Numbered from the stretch's first letter, positions 49,916 to 59,605 are shown. The stretch: DNA of 64,000 bases from Neobacillus paridis (GCF_016765675.1 NZ_JAESWB010000005.1:62001-126000); one strand, 5' to 3'. The notes: generated from the letters alone by a model not told the origin. Translations and numbers: made by a program.

Positions 49916-52576
49916 ATGTGGCATTCAAAAAAAGTGACGGAGGTTATCACTGAAATGGGCGTCGATCCTGGTGCGGGTCTGTCGAGCAGTGAAGCCGAGA
50001 AACGATTAGAACAATTTGGTCCCAACGAATTCCGTGATCACAAAAAGACAGCGATTTGGAAACTGTTTTTCTCACAAATTAACAGCATGCTCATTTATAT
50101 TTTAATTGCCGCTGCACTTATTTCGCTATTTATTGGTGAGTACAGCGATGCAGCCATCATTGTACTCGTCATCCTGCTGAATTCAGTAATCGGGGTTATT
50201 CAGGAAACCAAGGCAGAAAAAGCTCTCGAAGAACTGAAAAAATTGGCCACTCCAAAAGCAATCGTCAAGCGTGATGGAGTCGTGCAAGAAATCCCTTCGG
50301 AACAGCTTGTGCCCGGCGATATCGTGGTGATCGATGCAGGACGGTTTATCCCTGCTGATATACGCTTAATTGAAACGGCTAATTTAAAAATTGAAGAATC
50401 ATCGCTTACCGGGGAATCAGTACCTGTGGACAAGGATGCAGACTGGCAGGCAGCGGAGGAAAAGGTGCCAATAGCCGACCAGCACAACATGGCATTTATG
50501 TCGACCCTGTCTGCTTACGGCCGTGGTATTGGCATTGTCGTCAATACCGGAATGAACACCGAAATTGGAAAAATTGCCGCCCTCCTTGGAGATCAAAAGC
50601 AGGAAATGACGCCATTACAGGTTAAATTAGCAGAGCTGGGGAAAATTCTCGGGATTGGCGCTGTCCTTATCTCCCTCGTTATTTTTCTGATTGGCTTCTT
50701 CCAAGGAAGGGTAGCCCTTGATATGTTTTTAATTGCTGTCAGCCTAGCTGTTGCTGCGATTCCCGAAGGCCTGCCGGCGATTGTTACGATTGTCCTGGCA
50801 CTTGGCGTTCAGCGGATGATCAAGCGGCGCGCGATTGTCCGAAAGCTGCCCGCTGTTGAAACACTTGGTGCTGTCAGCGTGATTTGTTCTGATAAAACAG
50901 GGACGCTGACACAAAATAAAATGACGGTAACAGATGTTTTTGTCAATGGAACCTATGCCCCGCTGGCTTCATTAAAACTAGAAAACCAATATGAAAAGTT
51001 GTTTTTCGAAGCGCTTGTTTTATGTAATGATGCCGTTGTGACAACAGCGGAACAATCGGGCGACCCGACAGAAATAGCCCTTGTTGCTGCGGCAGGAACG
51101 GTTGGAATTGACAAACAACTGCTGGACCATCGCTATCAGCGCGTAAGAGAAATTCCGTTCGACTCCGAGCGAAAAATGATGACGACCGTCCATCAAAATA
51201 AAGACAATTTTTTGGTGATGACAAAGGGTGCCTTGGAAAGTCTCCTGCCGAAAGCAGCCACAGTTATTTTGAATGGCCAGAAAGTTCCGCTTTCAAGGAC
51301 TGAGACAGAGAGGATTATATCTCAAGCTAATGCAATGTCGGATAAGGCACTAAGAGTCCTGGCGATTGCCTATAAGGAAGTTCCTCAGGTAGCTGACTTG
51401 TCAGCTGAAGAGCTTGAGAATAATCTTACCTTGCTTGGATTAACAGGAATGATTGACCCGCCAAGAGTGGAAGTAAAAGCTTCAATTGTTCAATGTCATA
51501 ACGCCGGCATCAAGACTGTAATGATTACTGGTGATCACCAAAAAACGGCTTTTGCTATTGCCAAAGAGCTTGGAATCGCCAGCAGTGACAAGGAGACGAT
51601 GCCCGGTAACGAAATCGATACCCTCACTGAAGATGAACTGAAAGAAAAAGTCAAAAAGATTCGGGTCTTTGCTCGCGTCTCTCCTGAGCATAAAGTGAAA
51701 ATCGTAAAAGCGCTTAAGGCCAACGGAGAAATTGCCTCAATGACAGGAGACGGCGTCAATGATGCTCCTTCACTGCAGCAGGCTGATGTTGGAGTAGCTA
51801 TGGGGCAGAGTGGTACCGATGTGGCCAAAGGGGCCGCTGATATCATTTTAACCGATGACAACTTTGCCACAATTGTCGCAGCTGTGGAAGAAGGCAGGAA
51901 TATCTATCAAAATATAAAAAAAGCAATTCTATTCTTGCTCTCCTGCAATTTAGGCGAAATTATTACTTTATTCTTCGCCATCCTGCTTGGCTGGCCCACT
52001 CCGCTGACGGCAGTACATATCTTATGGATTAATTTAATCACGGACACTTTCCCAGCTATCTCGCTGGGCCTTGATCCGGACGATCCGGATGTAATGAAAG
52101 AACGGCCGCGGTCGATCAGAGAAAGCATTTTTGCCCATGGCAGCGGCCTGTTTACCTTGATCAATGGAGCAATTATTGGTTTCATTACCTTGTTCGCCTT
52201 CATTGCCGGGCTAGCTTTTTATACAGGATCAGAAAGCTTATTTACAATTGACTTTGCCGATGTCCCACAGGATGCCTTGATTCATGCACAAACGATGGCC
52301 TTTATCACTTTAAGTGTTTCGCAGTTATTCCATGCCTTAAATTTGCGGAACCAACATAAATCGATTTTCCAAGTCGGCCTATTTTCAAATAAATATTTAC
52401 TGGCGTCAATTTTATTTGGTATTAGTATTCAAGCAGCATTAGTCAACATCCCATTTTTTAACAACATTTTTGCCATCCATTTTTTAACCATCAAGGATTG
52501 GCTGCTGATTCTTGCCCTCTCACTGCTGCCGATTATTCTGAATGAGCTTTGGAAAGCAGGAAAACGAATTCTTTAA
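49916..52576 (+). CDS. P-type cation-transporting ATPase (P2, calcium type)
   Basis: 886 residues and ten membrane segments. Actuator motif TGES, phosphorylation site [12 protein letters not shown], hinge [18 protein letters not shown], and the ion-site helix [16 protein letters not shown], which marks SERCA/PMCA-type pumps (a Ca2+ or Mn2+ exporter, like YloB). The N-terminal cation-ATPase domain begins [20 protein letters not shown] 49916 follows AAAGGAGG by eight bases. It exports Ca2+ at the membrane, using ATP. Convergent with the hydrogenase gene; a bidirectional terminator separates them. Confidence 0.93.
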   Translation: MWHSKKVTEVITEMGVDPGAGLSSSEAEKRLEQFGPNEFRDHKKTAIWKLFFSQINSMLIYILIAAALISLFIGEYSDAAIIVLVILLNSVIGVIQETKAEKALEELKKLATPKAIVKRDGVVQEIPSEQLVPGDIVVIDAGRFIPADIRLIETANLKIEESSLTGESVPVDKDADWQAAEEKVPIADQHNMAFMSTLSAYGRGIGIVVNTGMNTEIGKIAALLGDQKQEMTPLQVKLAELGKILGIGAVLISLVIFLIGFFQGRVALDMFLIAVSLAVAAIPEGLPAIVTIVLALGVQRMIKRRAIVRKLPAVETLGAVSVICSDKTGTLTQNKMTVTDVFVNGTYAPLASLKLENQYEKLFFEALVLCNDAVVTTAEQSGDPTEIALVAAAGTVGIDKQLLDHRYQRVREIPFDSERKMMTTVHQNKDNFLVMTKGALESLLPKAATVILNGQKVPLSRTETERIISQANAMSDKALRVLAIAYKEVPQVADLSAEELENNLTLLGLTGMIDPPRVEVKASIVQCHNAGIKTVMITGDHQKTAFAIAKELGIASSDKETMPGNEIDTLTEDELKEKVKKIRVFARVSPEHKVKIVKALKANGEIASMTGDGVNDAPSLQQADVGVAMGQSGTDVAKGAADIILTDDNFATIVAAVEEGRNIYQNIKKAILFLLSCNLGEIITLFFAILLGWPTPLTAVHILWINLITDTFPAISLGLDPDDPDVMKERPRSIRESIFAHGSGLFTLINGAIIGFITLFAFIAGLAFYTGSESLFTIDFADVPQDALIHAQTMAFITLSVSQLFHALNLRNQHKSIFQVGLFSNKYLLASILFGISIQAALVNIPFFNNIFAIHFLTIKDWLLILALSLLPIILNELWKAGKRIL

Positions 52577-52607
52577 ACGTTTTGGAAAAAAACTGACTTG
52601 CATAAAA

Positions 52608-52643
52608 GAAGAGGCTGTCCAACATTTTAGGACAACCTCTTTG
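52608..52643. terminator. Bidirectional terminator between the P-ATPase and hydrogenase genes
   Basis: GAGGCTGTCC (52611-52620) and GGACAACCTC (52630-52639), with one mismatch; A/T-rich flanks on both sides. Confidence 0.75.
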
Positions 52644-52646
52644 CTG

Positions 52647-53492
52647 TTACTTTCGCTTCTTCGGATAGAATCCGCCTTTATCCCAAAAGCCTTCTTCAGA
52701 GCAGCCAATGCAAGTAAATCCGGCAGCAATGCAGCGATCCATCCCCATTGATTCACAACAATTGAATGCTCTCGGCCCCTTACAGCCAAGTTTAAATAAA
52801 CAATAGCCTTTTTGGGCTGTTTCATCATCATAAGATTGGGCAAACAACTTTTGATCAAAAAATGGTTTGCGATGGCAAGTCATATGAACCGTGGTTTGAT
52901 AAAAAGCCTTAGGACGCATCTTTTTATCAAGTTCCGGTAACTCCCCATGAAAATGGATATGCAATAGCGTACCAATCATCACTTCCGGAATAGGGGGACA
53001 CCCTGGTACAAGGGCCACTGGAGTTTCCTCCGGTATGATCGATCTAACATCAACTGAATCGGTCGGGTTACTGCCTGCAGCAGGCAGCCCGCCCCACGCT
53101 GAACAACTTCCAAAGGCAATAACAGCTTTGGCATGTTTCGCTGCCTGGATAATTTCCTCTCTGACAGATTTACCGGCAATCATCAGATATTCATCACTTT
53201 GCGGAATCCCGCCTTCAACAGCAAGGACATATTGACCTTGATATTTTTGAAAAATGGATTCCTTATGTTCTTCAGCTTGGTAGCCGCTGGCTGCAGATAA
53301 AAGCTCGCTATATTCTAATGAAATAAAATGAAGAATGGTGTCCAATGTGGTGGGTTCGACTGACCGGAGAAACGCCTCCTTACATCCGGTGCAATCCAAT
53401 GCGCTTATCCAAATTACCGGAAGCCGCTGATTAGTGCGTTGTAACATCTCCTCCGAAACATCGATTGTTTCTAACCAGTTGTATTGTGTCAT
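52647..53492 (-). CDS. [NiFe]-hydrogenase small (electron-transfer) subunit, orphan
   Basis: 281 residues. The subunit that carries electrons away from a Ni-Fe active site. Proximal cluster: CTGCKEAFLR (Cys 34, 37), Cys 130 in GSCSAWGG and Cys 165 in PGCPPIPE. Distal cluster: His 203, Cys 206, Cys 231, Cys 237. Medial cluster: Cys 245/246, Cys 261, Cys 264; an additional Cys 254 is present. There is no twin-arginine signal and no C-terminal membrane helix, so it should be cytosolic. No large subunit, maturation (hyp) or nickel-uptake gene lies in the window. A Rex-like box lies upstream. GAGGTGA lies nine bases before ATG 53492. It could pair with a large subunit elsewhere or act alone as an Fe-S electron carrier. 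Confidence 0.92.
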   Translation of the reverse strand: MTQYNWLETIDVSEEMLQRTNQRLPVIWISALDCTGCKEAFLRSVEPTTLDTILHFISLEYSELLSAASGYQAEEHKESIFQKYQGQYVLAVEGGIPQSDEYLMIAGKSVREEIIQAAKHAKAVIAFGSCSAWGGLPAAGSNPTDSVDVRSIIPEETPVALVPGCPPIPEVMIGTLLHIHFHGELPELDKKMRPKAFYQTTVHMTCHRKPFFDQKLFAQSYDDETAQKGYCLFKLGCKGPRAFNCCESMGMDRCIAAGFTCIGCSEEGFWDKGGFYPKKRK

Positions 53493-53577
53493 AGGATCCG
53501 TTCACCTCTAAGCCTTTCTTTGCAATGAATCTGTCTAATTGGAGTATAGGCTTTATCTTCACGATCTGTCTACAATA

Positions 53578-53595
53578 TTGTGAAATGTTTAACAA
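53578..53595. promoter_or_regulatory. Rex-like box upstream of the hydrogenase subunit gene
   Basis: TTGTGAAATGTTTAACAA matches the Rex consensus (from memory) at 16 of 18 positions, about 85 bases upstream of the start codon. Confidence 0.65.
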
Positions 53596-53630
53596 AAAAT
53601 CCTTTAAACTATAAACATGTTTATTAAAAT

Positions 53631-53656
53631 AAAAACCCCCATTTCTGGGAGTTTTT
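53631..53656 (-). terminator. Terminator of proline dehydrogenase
   Basis: Minus strand AAAAACTCCC and GGGGGTTTTT around AGAAAT, followed by ATTTT. Confidence 0.8.
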
Positions 53657-53665
53657 CGAAAATAG

Positions 53666-54655
53666 TTATTTTTTACAGTTCTTCTTTTCTGACTTCGTTA
53701 ATCTGCCGAGGAAGAAGGCTCCGGCAGCCACACCGATCACGGTGTTGGTTTTCTTATTAAATACCTGCTTCATGACAAGGTTTAAATTCTGTGGTCTTTC
53801 TGCCAGACGGCGCATGAAATAGCCGTACCAGTCGCTGCCGAATGGAACATAGGTACAGAAATTATAACCTTCACTGGCGAGTTTCAACTGCAGATCTCGA
53901 CGGAAACCATATAGCATTTGGAACTCAAATTTATCATTTGGAATATTGTGTTTTTTAACAAATGCCTTCACGTGATTAATAACTCGATGATCATGCGTAG
54001 CAATCGATGTAAACTTACCGTTTAACAAATGCCATTCAATCAACTTAATATAGTTTTCATCAATATCTTTTTTATCCTGATAAGCAATGTCTGCCGGTTC
54101 TTTATAAGCTCCCTTTACAAGGCGGATGCGGAAATTTTGATATTTTTGCAGATACTCAAGCGCTTGATGAAAATAAGCCTGAATGACGGTACCAACATTG
54201 TCATATTCTGCTGATAAATCATCTAACAGATCAAACGAAGGCTGTAGATGCTTATAGTCTTCCATATCAATGTTAACAAACATATTATATTGGTTAGCTC
54301 TGTCCACGATTTCTCTAACATTTCCCTTGCAAAAATCGTAATCAATATCCAATCCTAACTGGGTTGGTTTTAACGAAATGTGGGCATCCACTTTGTTCTC
54401 GTGAATCGCCTCGACCACTTTAAGAATTTGTTCTTTGGCAGCAGTAGCCTCTTCTTTTTTAAAGACAAATTCACCTAGGTTATCTACTGTACAGGAGATG
54501 CCATGAGCATTTAACTCTTTAATACTATGAATCGCTTCCTCAATATTTGTACCGGCGACTACACTTTGTGCACCCATTTTTAGGCCGTATTTTTTAGCGG
54601 CACTATTGAGAAATTGGTTTTGTGATAAGGCAATAAAAAAATCTTTTAAAATCAT
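53666..54655 (-). CDS. Proline dehydrogenase
   Basis: 329 residues; FAD-dependent oxidation of proline to pyrroline-5-carboxylate (monofunctional PutB/FadM type). Motifs of the ProDH barrel are visible: AHISLKPTQLGLDIDYDFC, VNIDMEDYKH, RIRLVKGAYKEPADIAYQ, IATHDHRVINHV, FEFQMLYGFRRDLQ and YVPFGSDWYGYFMRRLAERPQN. The C-terminus is a short hydrophobic/basic tail (VIGVAAGAFFLGRLTKSEKK). It is alone: no P5C dehydrogenase gene is adjacent. The proline synthesis operon lies about 25 kb away and is under T-box control. Confidence 0.93.
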   Translation of the reverse strand: MILKDFFIALSQNQFLNSAAKKYGLKMGAQSVVAGTNIEEAIHSIKELNAHGISCTVDNLGEFVFKKEEATAAKEQILKVVEAIHENKVDAHISLKPTQLGLDIDYDFCKGNVREIVDRANQYNMFVNIDMEDYKHLQPSFDLLDDLSAEYDNVGTVIQAYFHQALEYLQKYQNFRIRLVKGAYKEPADIAYQDKKDIDENYIKLIEWHLLNGKFTSIATHDHRVINHVKAFVKKHNIPNDKFEFQMLYGFRRDLQLKLASEGYNFCTYVPFGSDWYGYFMRRLAERPQNLNLVMKQVFNKKTNTVIGVAAGAFFLGRLTKSEKKNCKK

Positions 54656-54843
54656 TTTAATTACTCCTTATATATTAGATTAATATAACTAGAAATATTA
54701 TAGCATAAAGTTTCACTAAAAATAAATTTGGCAATTTTCTTAATATAGTAATTTCAAAAATATTACTTTCCTTTTTTCGATCATTTTAAAGTGTCTTTTG
54801 TAAAAGATACTACTGAATCATTTATTGTTTTTTGATGAATAAT

Positions 54844-54875
54844 GAAAAAACGCCTGGTTATCCAAGCGTTTTCGT
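54844..54875 (-). terminator. Terminator of the ftsZ gene
   Basis: AACGC...GCGTT with TGG/CCA inner pairs around TTAT (54849-54870); the A run on the left flank gives Ts on the minus strand. Confidence 0.75.
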
Positions 54876-54882
54876 CTAAAAC

Positions 54883-56208
54883 TTATCTATCCGTTCTGTT
54901 TTTGCGTTTTCGTAAAAAGGCCGGAATGTCAAGAAAATCACTATCCGTTTGCCCTAAGCTAGTGCTTTTATCATCAAATTCAACAGAAGTATCCCAACCA
55001 TTGGAAGGTTCGTGAATCTGTGTTTTCGACACTCTTTTTGGCTCATATTCATACTGCTGCTGATTGAAAGAAAAACCACGTTCCTGTTCTCGCTGCTGTC
55101 CCTCTAGGCGAATCGCTCCCACTGATCCAGGCGCCATCCGTTGTTCACGTTTAAATGAATCCTGATCATTGCGCAATCCTGGTAATCTACCTGAAGTTCC
55201 GCGAGAACTCCTGTGGATGAAAAGGTCTCCGTCAGCTTTCGTTTTCGGAGTTTCCCTCTCCGAAAAGCCAGTGGCAATGACCGTTATCATAATTTCATCT
55301 CTCAGATTTTCATCAATGATCGATCCAAAAATCATATTCAGATCTTGGTCAGCTGCAGCGGCTACGATATCGGCTGCTTCCTGAACCTCAAATAAACTTA
55401 AATCAGTGCCGCCAGTTATATTCATTAAAACGCCTTGAGCCCCATCGATCGAAGTTTCCAGCAATGGACTGGCAATTGCCTTTTTCGCTGCTTCAACGGC
55501 ACGCCCTTCGCCTTTTGCCGTTCCAATCCCCATTAAGGCTGTCCCTTGATTTGACATAATCGTTTTCACATCGGCAAAGTCCAGATTAATTAGCCCCGGG
55601 ACAGCAATTAAATCGGAAATCCCTTGAACTCCTTGGCGAAGAACATTGTCAGCTTCACGGAAAGCCTCAATCATAGGCGTCCGCTTATCGACAATTTGTA
55701 ATAAGCGGTCATTGGGAACAATAATTAGGGTATCGACCGCCTGCCTCATTGCCTCGATCCCAGCTGCTGCATTCACCTTACGCTTATGACCTTCAAATCC
55801 GAAAGGACGGGTCACTACACCAATCGTTAAAGCACCAAGTTCACGCGAAATTTGGGCTATCTCCGGTGCAGCACCAGTTCCGGTGCCTCCTCCCATTCCA
55901 GCCGTAACAAATACCATGTCTGCCCCTTGAAGGGCCTCATGAAGCTGCTGCCGGCTCTCTTCCACTGCTCTTCTGCCAATTTCCGGATTGGCTCCGGCAC
56001 CCAAACCTCTGGTCAAAGAAGCGCCAATTTGCATCTTGATCTCTGCCTTAGAAAGTTTAAGTGCCTGTGCATCAGTATTGACGGAAATGAACTCAACCCC
56101 TTGTACGCCATCTTCAATCATGCGATTGACAGCATTATTACCACCGCCGCCAACGCCGATCACTTTGATTTTCGCCGCCTGATCTATATCCATATCAAAA
56201 TCCCACAT
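54883..56208 (-). CDS. ftsZ: FtsZ cell-division GTPase, in a stand-alone position
   Basis: 441 residues; tubulin-like GTPase that forms the division ring. GTP motifs: [16 protein letters not shown] (about 15-30), [16 protein letters not shown] (105-120), NTDAQAL, and the T7 loop [13 protein letters not shown]. The core to about residue 317 is highly similar to B. subtilis FtsZ. The linker (about 318-425) is longer and Gln/Arg-rich, and the C-terminal peptide [16 protein letters not shown] matches the FtsA/SepF/ZapA-binding tail. Unusually it is not next to ftsA or spoIIGA: the neighbours are proline dehydrogenase and an aminotransferase. It may be a second, paralogous ftsZ, or the only one after a rearrangement. 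Confidence 0.96.
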   Translation of the reverse strand: MWDFDMDIDQAAKIKVIGVGGGGNNAVNRMIEDGVQGVEFISVNTDAQALKLSKAEIKMQIGASLTRGLGAGANPEIGRRAVEESRQQLHEALQGADMVFVTAGMGGGTGTGAAPEIAQISRELGALTIGVVTRPFGFEGHKRKVNAAAGIEAMRQAVDTLIIVPNDRLLQIVDKRTPMIEAFREADNVLRQGVQGISDLIAVPGLINLDFADVKTIMSNQGTALMGIGTAKGEGRAVEAAKKAIASPLLETSIDGAQGVLMNITGGTDLSLFEVQEAADIVAAAADQDLNMIFGSIIDENLRDEIMITVIATGFSERETPKTKADGDLFIHRSSRGTSGRLPGLRNDQDSFKREQRMAPGSVGAIRLEGQQREQERGFSFNQQQYEYEPKRVSKTQIHEPSNGWDTSVEFDDKSTSLGQTDSDFLDIPAFLRKRKNRTDR

Positions 56209-56392
56209 GCTTATTCCTCACTCTCATTCCATTGCATATTCCTTATTCGGAAATTGTTCGCTGTCATTATCAATAAAATAATGAATCTATTAACTAGAAT
56301 TATACACAAATTATTTGGAAATAGGTTTACTTATAAGCATTTAATCAAAAATTAATTTGCTTAAAATATATTTGTTACATAAAGTGAAACTT

Positions 56393-56545
56393 CCATCAGT
56401 GGGGGTTTTGTTCATCCCCCACTGATGGTTAGTTGAATCAATCGGACCTTTACGGGCAGTTGATCTTCCCCATCTAGATTCCTTGTAGACTTGGACTCCC
56501 CGAGGTGGGGATCTTACTGCCCGTTAAGGCGGGATAAACAGTTTT
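56393..56545. other. Structured intergenic element with two strong hairpins
   Basis: First, CCATCAGTGGGGG (56393-56405) and its exact complement (56416-56428). Second, ACGGGCAGT (56452-56460) with ACTGCCCGT (56516-56524), containing CCCCA/TGGGG (56468-56472 / 56506-56510) and further small pairings. It lies between ftsZ and the aminotransferase and encodes no protein. The rest of the 56209-56609 gap is AT-rich upstream sequence of ftsZ plus the aminotransferase terminator. It could be a structured RNA or the palindromic end of an IS200/IS605-like element. Confidence 0.6.
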
Positions 56546-56551
56546 TTGATA

Positions 56552-56583
56552 GAAAAAAACCCCCGCAATCTGCAGGAGTTTTC
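56552..56583 (-). terminator. Terminator of the class I aminotransferase
   Basis: Minus strand AAAAACTCCTGC and GCGGGGGTTTTT around AGATT, then more T. Confidence 0.85.
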
Positions 56584-56609
56584 CACTTAGTGTCAGACAC
56601 GATAATTAT

Positions 56610-57797
56610 CTAAACCACCGGCACGGAAGTGAGTATATCCACTAAGCGATCCATACCCAGTTTTATTTTATCTGGAGTTGAATGGCTGAAATTAATCCGG
56701 AATGTATTGAGCTTTGGTTCATTGACGTAAAACTGTGCCCCCGGTACAAAGGCAACGCCTTTTTTTACGGCTTCAGCGAGCAAAACGGTCGTATCAATAT
56801 GCTTCGGCCCTTCGACCCAGATAAACATGCCGCCCTTCGGTTCTTTCCAGGAAAACAAGCCCGGTCCAACTTGATTTAAGTATTCTTTCATCATCGTCAT
56901 CCGTTCATAATACACAGAACGGATCAGCTTAATATGTGCCTCAAGGTCAAAATCACAAAGCAGGTGATACAAAGCCTGTTGGTCAATTGAACTGGAATGC
57001 AAATCATTCATTTGTTTCGCTTGAGTCATCATTTCTAGCACTTCAGCCGGTCCGGTCACCCAGCCCGTTCTTAACGCAGGCACGACAGATTTTGAAAAAG
57101 TACTGGTATATAACACATGGGTCTGCTCCTTATCGTAGGAGGCAATTGGGTGGTACACTTCATCTTGATGGAATTGAATATCACTGTACGGATCATCTTC
57201 CAGAACAAGCACATCAAATTGATAGCAAAGCTTGAGAAGCTGCTGTCGCCGCTCGGCACTCCAGGCCTTGCCATCCGGGTTGGAGAACGTTGGTATAACA
57301 TAAACGAATTTAGGCTTATACTGTTCTATTTTTGCTTTAAGATCTTCCGGGTTCATCCCGTGTTCGTCGCCCTTAACAGCAACAACGCTTGCCCCATAGG
57401 AGCGGAACACCTGTAAAGCTGCTAAATACGTTGGATCCTCCGTTAAGACGATATCTCCGGGAGCAAGCATCACCCGTGAAAACAAGTCAATGGTTTGTTG
57501 TGACCCTGTCGTAACAAGTATTTTGTCAGGATTTGTAAAAATGCCTTTCCGCTCCATTTTCTCTTGTATTGCATCTCTTAGGGGTTTAAATCCCTCAGTT
57601 GCCCCATATTGCAATGATCCTTTCCCAGATGCAAACACCTTTTCATACGCACTTTTCACGGCATCTATCGGAAAAATATCTTCTGCCGGTAATCCCCCTG
57701 CAAACGAAATGACATTTCCTTGTTGAATCACTGCTAAAATATCTCTAACTGCAGAAGATTCATAGTTTTTCGTTAAGGGTGCAAATGAGTAATTCAT
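56610..57797 (-). CDS. PLP-dependent aminotransferase, class I/II (2-aminoadipate / MocR-related)
   Basis: 395 residues. Fold-type I enzyme: VISFAGGLPAEDIFPID, LQYGATEGFKPLRDAI, VTTGSQQTIDLFSRVML, VYVIPTFSNPDGKAWS, and the PLP Lys in YTSTFSKSVVPALRTGW; FRINFSHSTPDKIK carries the substrate-carboxylate Arg. Relatives transaminate 2-aminoadipate, aromatic or branched amino acids, so the substrate is open. A promoter (57855-57884) with a TGACTA/TAGTCA inverted repeat at 57828-57847 lies upstream. It is monocistronic. Confidence 0.9.
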   Translation of the reverse strand: MNYSFAPLTKNYESSAVRDILAVIQQGNVISFAGGLPAEDIFPIDAVKSAYEKVFASGKGSLQYGATEGFKPLRDAIQEKMERKGIFTNPDKILVTTGSQQTIDLFSRVMLAPGDIVLTEDPTYLAALQVFRSYGASVVAVKGDEHGMNPEDLKAKIEQYKPKFVYVIPTFSNPDGKAWSAERRQQLLKLCYQFDVLVLEDDPYSDIQFHQDEVYHPIASYDKEQTHVLYTSTFSKSVVPALRTGWVTGPAEVLEMMTQAKQMNDLHSSSIDQQALYHLLCDFDLEAHIKLIRSVYYERMTMMKEYLNQVGPGLFSWKEPKGGMFIWVEGPKHIDTTVLLAEAVKKGVAFVPGAQFYVNEPKLNTFRINFSHSTPDKIKLGMDRLVDILTSVPVV

Positions 57798-57827
57798 TCG
57801 AAGTTTCCTTCTTTCTTTTTATGGGTT

Positions 57828-57847
57828 TGACTAATTTTAAATAGTCA
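57828..57847. promoter_or_regulatory. Inverted repeat in the aminotransferase leader, possible operator
   Basis: TGACTA (57828-57833) and TAGTCA (57842-57847), 8-base spacer, just downstream of the -10 of the aminotransferase promoter. No regulator gene is adjacent. Confidence 0.4.
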
Positions 57848-57854
57848 GAAAATT

Positions 57855-57884
57855 ATTATAGTAGTATTATAAGGCAAACTTCAA
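57855..57884 (-). promoter_or_regulatory. Promoter of the aminotransferase gene
   Basis: Minus strand TTGAAG (57879-57884), 18-base spacer, TATAAT (57855-57860). Confidence 0.65.
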
Positions 57885-57942
57885 AACTTTCAAGAGTTTT
57901 TTTGTAATTTTTTGAAAAATATCTTAGGAGTAAATGTGTTTA

Positions 57943-57971
57943 TTGCACACCACTGCTTATGCTATTATGAT
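57943..57971 (+). promoter_or_regulatory. Promoter of the 2-hydroxyacid dehydrogenase gene
   Basis: TTGCAC (57943-57948), a 17-base spacer and TATGAT (57966-57971). Confidence 0.65.
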
Positions 57972-58033
57972 ATTATTTTAAAGTATAAAAATATTTAGCT
58001 GTTTAATCAATTTATTCGGAGTTGACCATCCCA

Positions 58034-59011
58034 ATGAAACGAAAAATAATCGCTTATAATTTTGTTTTGCGAGAAGTCCTCGACCCTTTAAAAGATGATT
58101 ATGAGATTGAATTTTTTGAAAATATTAATCCCCAAACCGCCCCCGCCTTTATCCATTCATTAAAAAATGCCGAGGGGATTATTGGTCTGGCCTTACCGGT
58201 TGATGCAGAACTGCTTGACCTTGCACCTAAACTTAAAATAGTTGCCAATAACTCAACCGGGTATAATAACCTTTCAGTTGATGAAATGACAAAACGAGGC
58301 GTAATGGCGACAAACACCCCCGGGGTTCTGGAGGGGACAACGGCTGATGCCATATTTGGCATTCTCCTTGCGGCGGCCAGGCGCATTCCAGAGATGGATC
58401 AATTCGTGAAAACCGGACAGTGGCAGCACTATTTAACAACCGAACAGTTCGCACTCGATGTTCACCATAAAACGTTAGGGATTATCGGCATGGGGAAAAT
58501 TGGCTCCGAAATTGCCAAACGCGGTCACCTTGGCTTTGATATGAGAATTTTATATCACAATCGAACAAGGAATATCGCAGCCGAGGAAAAATTTGACGCT
58601 ACCTACTGTGACCTTGATACATTGCTTAAAGAATCCGATTTTGTCGTGTTGATGACGCCGCTTACACAAGAGACCGAGCATTTAATGGGGGAACGGGAGT
58701 TTAAGTTAATGAAACAATCGGCCATTTTCGTTAATGGCTCACGCGGAAAGACGGTCGATGAGGCTGCACTGATTGAGGCCTTAAAAAACAAACAAATTCA
58801 TGGTGCAGCATTGGATGTTTACCAAATCGAGCCGATTAACCAGGATAACCCCCTGCTCCAATTTTCGAATGTCGTCACAACGCCGCATCTCGGCTCAGCA
58901 ACCTTTGAAACAGAACTAAAAATGGCTGAGCTGGCACGGGAAAATTTAATCGCTGGCCTGAGTGGTAAACGTCCACCAAACCTAGTCAATCCCGAGGTAC
59001 TTAACTACTAA
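58034..59011 (+). CDS. D-isomer-specific 2-hydroxyacid dehydrogenase (glyoxylate/hydroxypyruvate reductase type)
   Basis: About 325 residues. NAD(P) motif TLGIIGMGKIGSEIAKRGH, catalytic Arg in NGSRGKTVDEAAL, Glu in ALDVYQIEPINQDNPL, and His in VTTPHLGSATFETE. The opening resembles glycerate dehydrogenases (GIIGLALPVDAELLDLAPKLKIVANNSTGYNN). It reduces glyoxylate, hydroxypyruvate or a similar 2-keto acid. ATG 58034 is assumed, although CGGAG lies 12 bases upstream and TTG 58022 is in frame. It is a single gene with promoter and terminator. Confidence 0.92.
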   Translation: MKRKIIAYNFVLREVLDPLKDDYEIEFFENINPQTAPAFIHSLKNAEGIIGLALPVDAELLDLAPKLKIVANNSTGYNNLSVDEMTKRGVMATNTPGVLEGTTADAIFGILLAAARRIPEMDQFVKTGQWQHYLTTEQFALDVHHKTLGIIGMGKIGSEIAKRGHLGFDMRILYHNRTRNIAAEEKFDATYCDLDTLLKESDFVVLMTPLTQETEHLMGEREFKLMKQSAIFVNGSRGKTVDEAALIEALKNKQIHGAALDVYQIEPINQDNPLLQFSNVVTTPHLGSATFETELKMAELARENLIAGLSGKRPPNLVNPEVLNY

Positions 59012-59012
59012 A

Positions 59013-59043
59013 AGGACGCACTTTCTTGTGTGTTCTTTTTTTC
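59013..59043 (+). terminator. Terminator of the hydroxyacid dehydrogenase
   Basis: AGGACGCAC (59013-59021) and GTGTGTTCT (59028-59036), then T7. Confidence 0.8.
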
Positions 59044-59194
59044 ATAAATTGCACGGTTGTATATTTGAAATTGCTTTCAAATAACCTTGACCAACTCCCG
59101 CTTCATTTTCTTCCCGATAACAAGCAACACCAAATCGAAAAAATGTGTTATTATTAAATAATGGGTTCCAATAAGAAAGAAAGGGTGTTGGTTC

Positions 59195-59605
59195 TTGAGT
59201 AGGTCGATCGAAACAATATATATATTGGAAAATCCGGAGAAGAATATGGTTAAATTCGCTACTGATTACCAGCTACGCTATGACGATATTATTAAAGAAG
59301 TGTTCGGTGTAGCCTGTTTAAATGATTTATCGATGATGATTCAGTTCAACAAAAGTTTCCAAGATAGCATTTGCAAGAAAGATGGCATAACTGCCGATAA
59401 AATTTCCCTCAATTGCGTTATCCGAATTGCTTCAAGAAGTGAATTGCTTCAACTAAAAAACCAAATTCTTGCAGATACAGAACAAAATCAAGCACCAGCG
59501 GCCACCATTCCCTGTCCGTTTGACAATATTATTCAATTAAAAGACGGAATTTATCAATGGGACGAGGAACATTCGCACTATGTTCGAATTACGGTTGTTG
59601 CCTAA
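59195..59605 (+). CDS. Unknown protein (136 residues)
   Basis: Cytosolic, no signal or membrane segment. SIETIYILENPEKNMVKFATDYQLRYDDIIKEVFG at the start; three Cys; a C-terminal IIQLKDGIYQWDEEHSHYVRITVV. The start is TTG 59195, seven bases after AAAGGGTG. It has its own terminator. No family recognised; the codon use and RBS look like those of its neighbours. It lies 160 bases upstream of a YlbC-like gene. Confidence 0.7.
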   Translation: MSRSIETIYILENPEKNMVKFATDYQLRYDDIIKEVFGVACLNDLSMMIQFNKSFQDSICKKDGITADKISLNCVIRIASRSELLQLKNQILADTEQNQAPAATIPCPFDNIIQLKDGIYQWDEEHSHYVRITVVA

